Origin: Pomphorhynchus laevis
Taxonomy: Eukaryota; Acanthocephala; Palaeacanthocephala; Echinorhynchida; Pomphorhynchidae
Reading direction: 5' to 3'
Length of the DNA: 64,000 nucleotides
Assembly (NCBI GenBank): GCA_012934845.2
Contig: WNNJ02001940.1
Span: 49,870-113,869 of the forward strand
Shown: positions 63,081-64,000 of the stretch, in pieces
Layout of the letters: every line of letters starts with the position of its first letter
Position numbering within the stretch: position 1 is the stretch's first letter
Program-made: the position numbers and the translations under genes
Notes under the pieces: generated by a model
Seen by the model: the letters and a program-made list of their open reading frames with translations, nothing else
Told to the model about the DNA's origin: nothing
The model's database searches: none

Positions 63081-63317
63081 TATTTTCTTTTATGATTCTG
63101 TTTTTTTTTCTTTCTTTTTGTTTGTTTTTAAAATGTGTGTAAAATTTTAGTGTATGATTGTTTTGTTTCTCGGTATTTTCTTTTTATTTTAAGTAGAAAT
63201 GCGGGGCACATCAATGCTTGTATTTTTGTATAAATGTTGGAAACACGGGGTAAAAAATTGTGAAACATTTTTTTTGTAATCCCGATGATGATAGCAGGAG
63301 CTATCGAAATATAGAAT
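63009..63317 (+). repeat. Right inverted flank of Penelope
   Basis: Pairs with 60459-60759. It includes AAGTAGAAATGCGGGGCACA and ends with GATGATGATAGCAGGAGCTA then TCGAAATATAGAAT. Confidence 0.8.
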
Positions 63318-63319
63318 TT

Positions 63320-63800
63320 TAATCAAATAAAGGATATGTTCTTCTTCGTTCCTATAATAATATATATTTGAAATGGAAGAAGATTGTGGATTTAGTATTT
63401 ATTATCAAAGTTTTAATTTCAATGAGATTTAAATAATTATAATTATCATTCGATATTGGAAGTTTATACAGTTTTGAGTCACCTGAATTCGTCACTGTTT
63501 ACAATGTTTCTGCTGTAAATGTTATAATGAAGATACATTTTAATAAAATTAAAATATAGCGAATACATTATCAAATAAAAATGTATTTCTATTAATTAAA
63601 TATATTTTATATCATAATCAAAATAGGTGTGATTAAAAGAAAAATATTATTTTAGTGATAGAAGATTCTAGAAGGAATTTTATCATTTAGATAGGGCTCG
63701 TTGAATATATTTTATTATATATTATTTTTATTTTATATTTTAATTAGATAATTATAATATATTATACAGAAATTCAGATTATATTTTATAATTCAAATTT
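63320..63800. other. AT-rich spacer, nothing recognised
   Basis: No gene seen. The Neptune-type sequence interrupted at 60458 does not resume here, so the right side of that element is missing or lies elsewhere. Confidence 0.5.
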
Positions 63801-63807
63801 TCACAAT

Positions 63808-63890
63808 ACACAGCTATCATTTAGCTTTTTAGATAATCTTAATAGACGTTTTGTGTAAATCACAGTGTGTATTGCGAATTCCGATTCTGG
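63808..63890 (+). repeat. Dispersed repeat R2, copy 2 (order A-B)
   Basis: CAGCTATCATTTAGC, TTTTTAGATAATCTTAATAG (block A) is followed directly by TTTTGTGTAAATCACAGTGT (block B) and then a TATA-rich tract to the window end. At 16416-16630 the order is B, tract, A. Confidence 0.65.
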
Positions 63891-64000
63891 AAAATATTTT
63901 TGTTTAGAAGTCGAAAACAATATTTATTATATTATATATTATATTATATGTTATATTATATTTTAATAAATATAAAATTTAGTATATATTTTATATTATA

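Larger units (their letters stand above)
60459..63317 (+). mobile_element. Penelope element with RT, GIY-YIG remnant and inverted flanking repeats
   Basis: Inverted flanks: left 60459-60759 and right 63009-63317 are reverse complements over about 300 bp. The interior plus strand has an RT in two main pieces: 60909-61388 (VVSKADKQNKFVVLYKEEYT, FLYLLPKTHKVQHSARPIVA) and 61474-61851 (FTAGITSIYTNVPL, GLAMGNPLAPVLSELNMRIW, WFRYVDDVFFG). A C-terminal part follows with CVYQKNW and GIY-YIG-like EQVYVDQTGQGLVKRIKQHN (about 62430-62490). Inverted terminal repeats and RT plus GIY-YIG are diagnostic of Penelope. The copy looks broken in several places. It is inserted in the Neptune-type fragment. Confidence 0.85.

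Overview
The window looks like nuclear DNA of an AT-rich invertebrate animal. The evidence is a spliced phosphoglycerate mutase gene with four exons and GT-AG introns, an animal-type palmitoyl-protein thioesterase (PPT1), a eukaryotic tRNA-Leu, and a dense population of non-LTR retrotransposons, Penelope-like elements, one Ty3/gypsy element and one pogo-type DNA transposon relic. Nothing bacterial is present (no operons, no Shine-Dalgarno spacing). I cannot name the species from sequence alone.

Layout. 1-4 kb: a Penelope-like RT fragment, tRNA-Leu(TAA) on the minus strand with a cluster of hairpins upstream of it, two copies of a short interspersed repeat, and a 1.16-kb satellite of a 20-bp unit. 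4-17 kb: a graveyard of LINE pieces of at least five families, a fold-back element, a head-to-head pair of I/R1-like LINEs, and an unidentified broken ORF. 17.2-24.7 kb: a minus-strand Ty3/gypsy element with 84-bp LTRs and an AATAT target duplication, split by a 4.5-kb CR1/L2-like LINE (LINE-A) whose ORF2 is uninterrupted. 25-31 kb: a pogo/Tigger transposase relic and two broken LINEs. 31.2-35.1 kb: the phosphoglycerate mutase gene. 35-37 kb: AT-rich spacer with a dispersed repeat. 37.4-42 kb: a retrotransposon with a zinc-knuckle plus PD-(D/E)XK-like C-terminus, a 60-bp near-perfect palindrome, and another LINE. 42.6-49.2 kb: a second LINE-A copy split by LINE-C, which carries an uninterrupted 979-codon ORF2. 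49.2-53.5 kb: a two-copy tandem repeat, more interspersed repeat copies and the intronless PPT1 gene. 54-59.3 kb: LINE-B, split by an internally deleted relative of LINE-A and a 130-bp duplicated scrap. 59.9-63.3 kb: a Penelope element with RT, a GIY-YIG remnant and inverted flanking repeats, inserted in an inverted second copy of the RT fragment that opens the window.

Only three units look like functioning host genes: tRNA-Leu(TAA), phosphoglycerate mutase and PPT1. Almost everything else is mobile DNA, often nested: LINE in gypsy, LINE in LINE (twice), Penelope in Penelope-like. The most interesting unexplained structures are (i) a short repeat family whose conserved block can form two interlocked stems (pseudoknot-like), (ii) a hammerhead-like core at the ends of the Penelope element, (iii) perfect fold-back sequences at LINE junctions, and (iv) the 20-bp satellite carrying a CANNTG motif in every unit. 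All functional calls come from reading motifs by eye; no database search was run.
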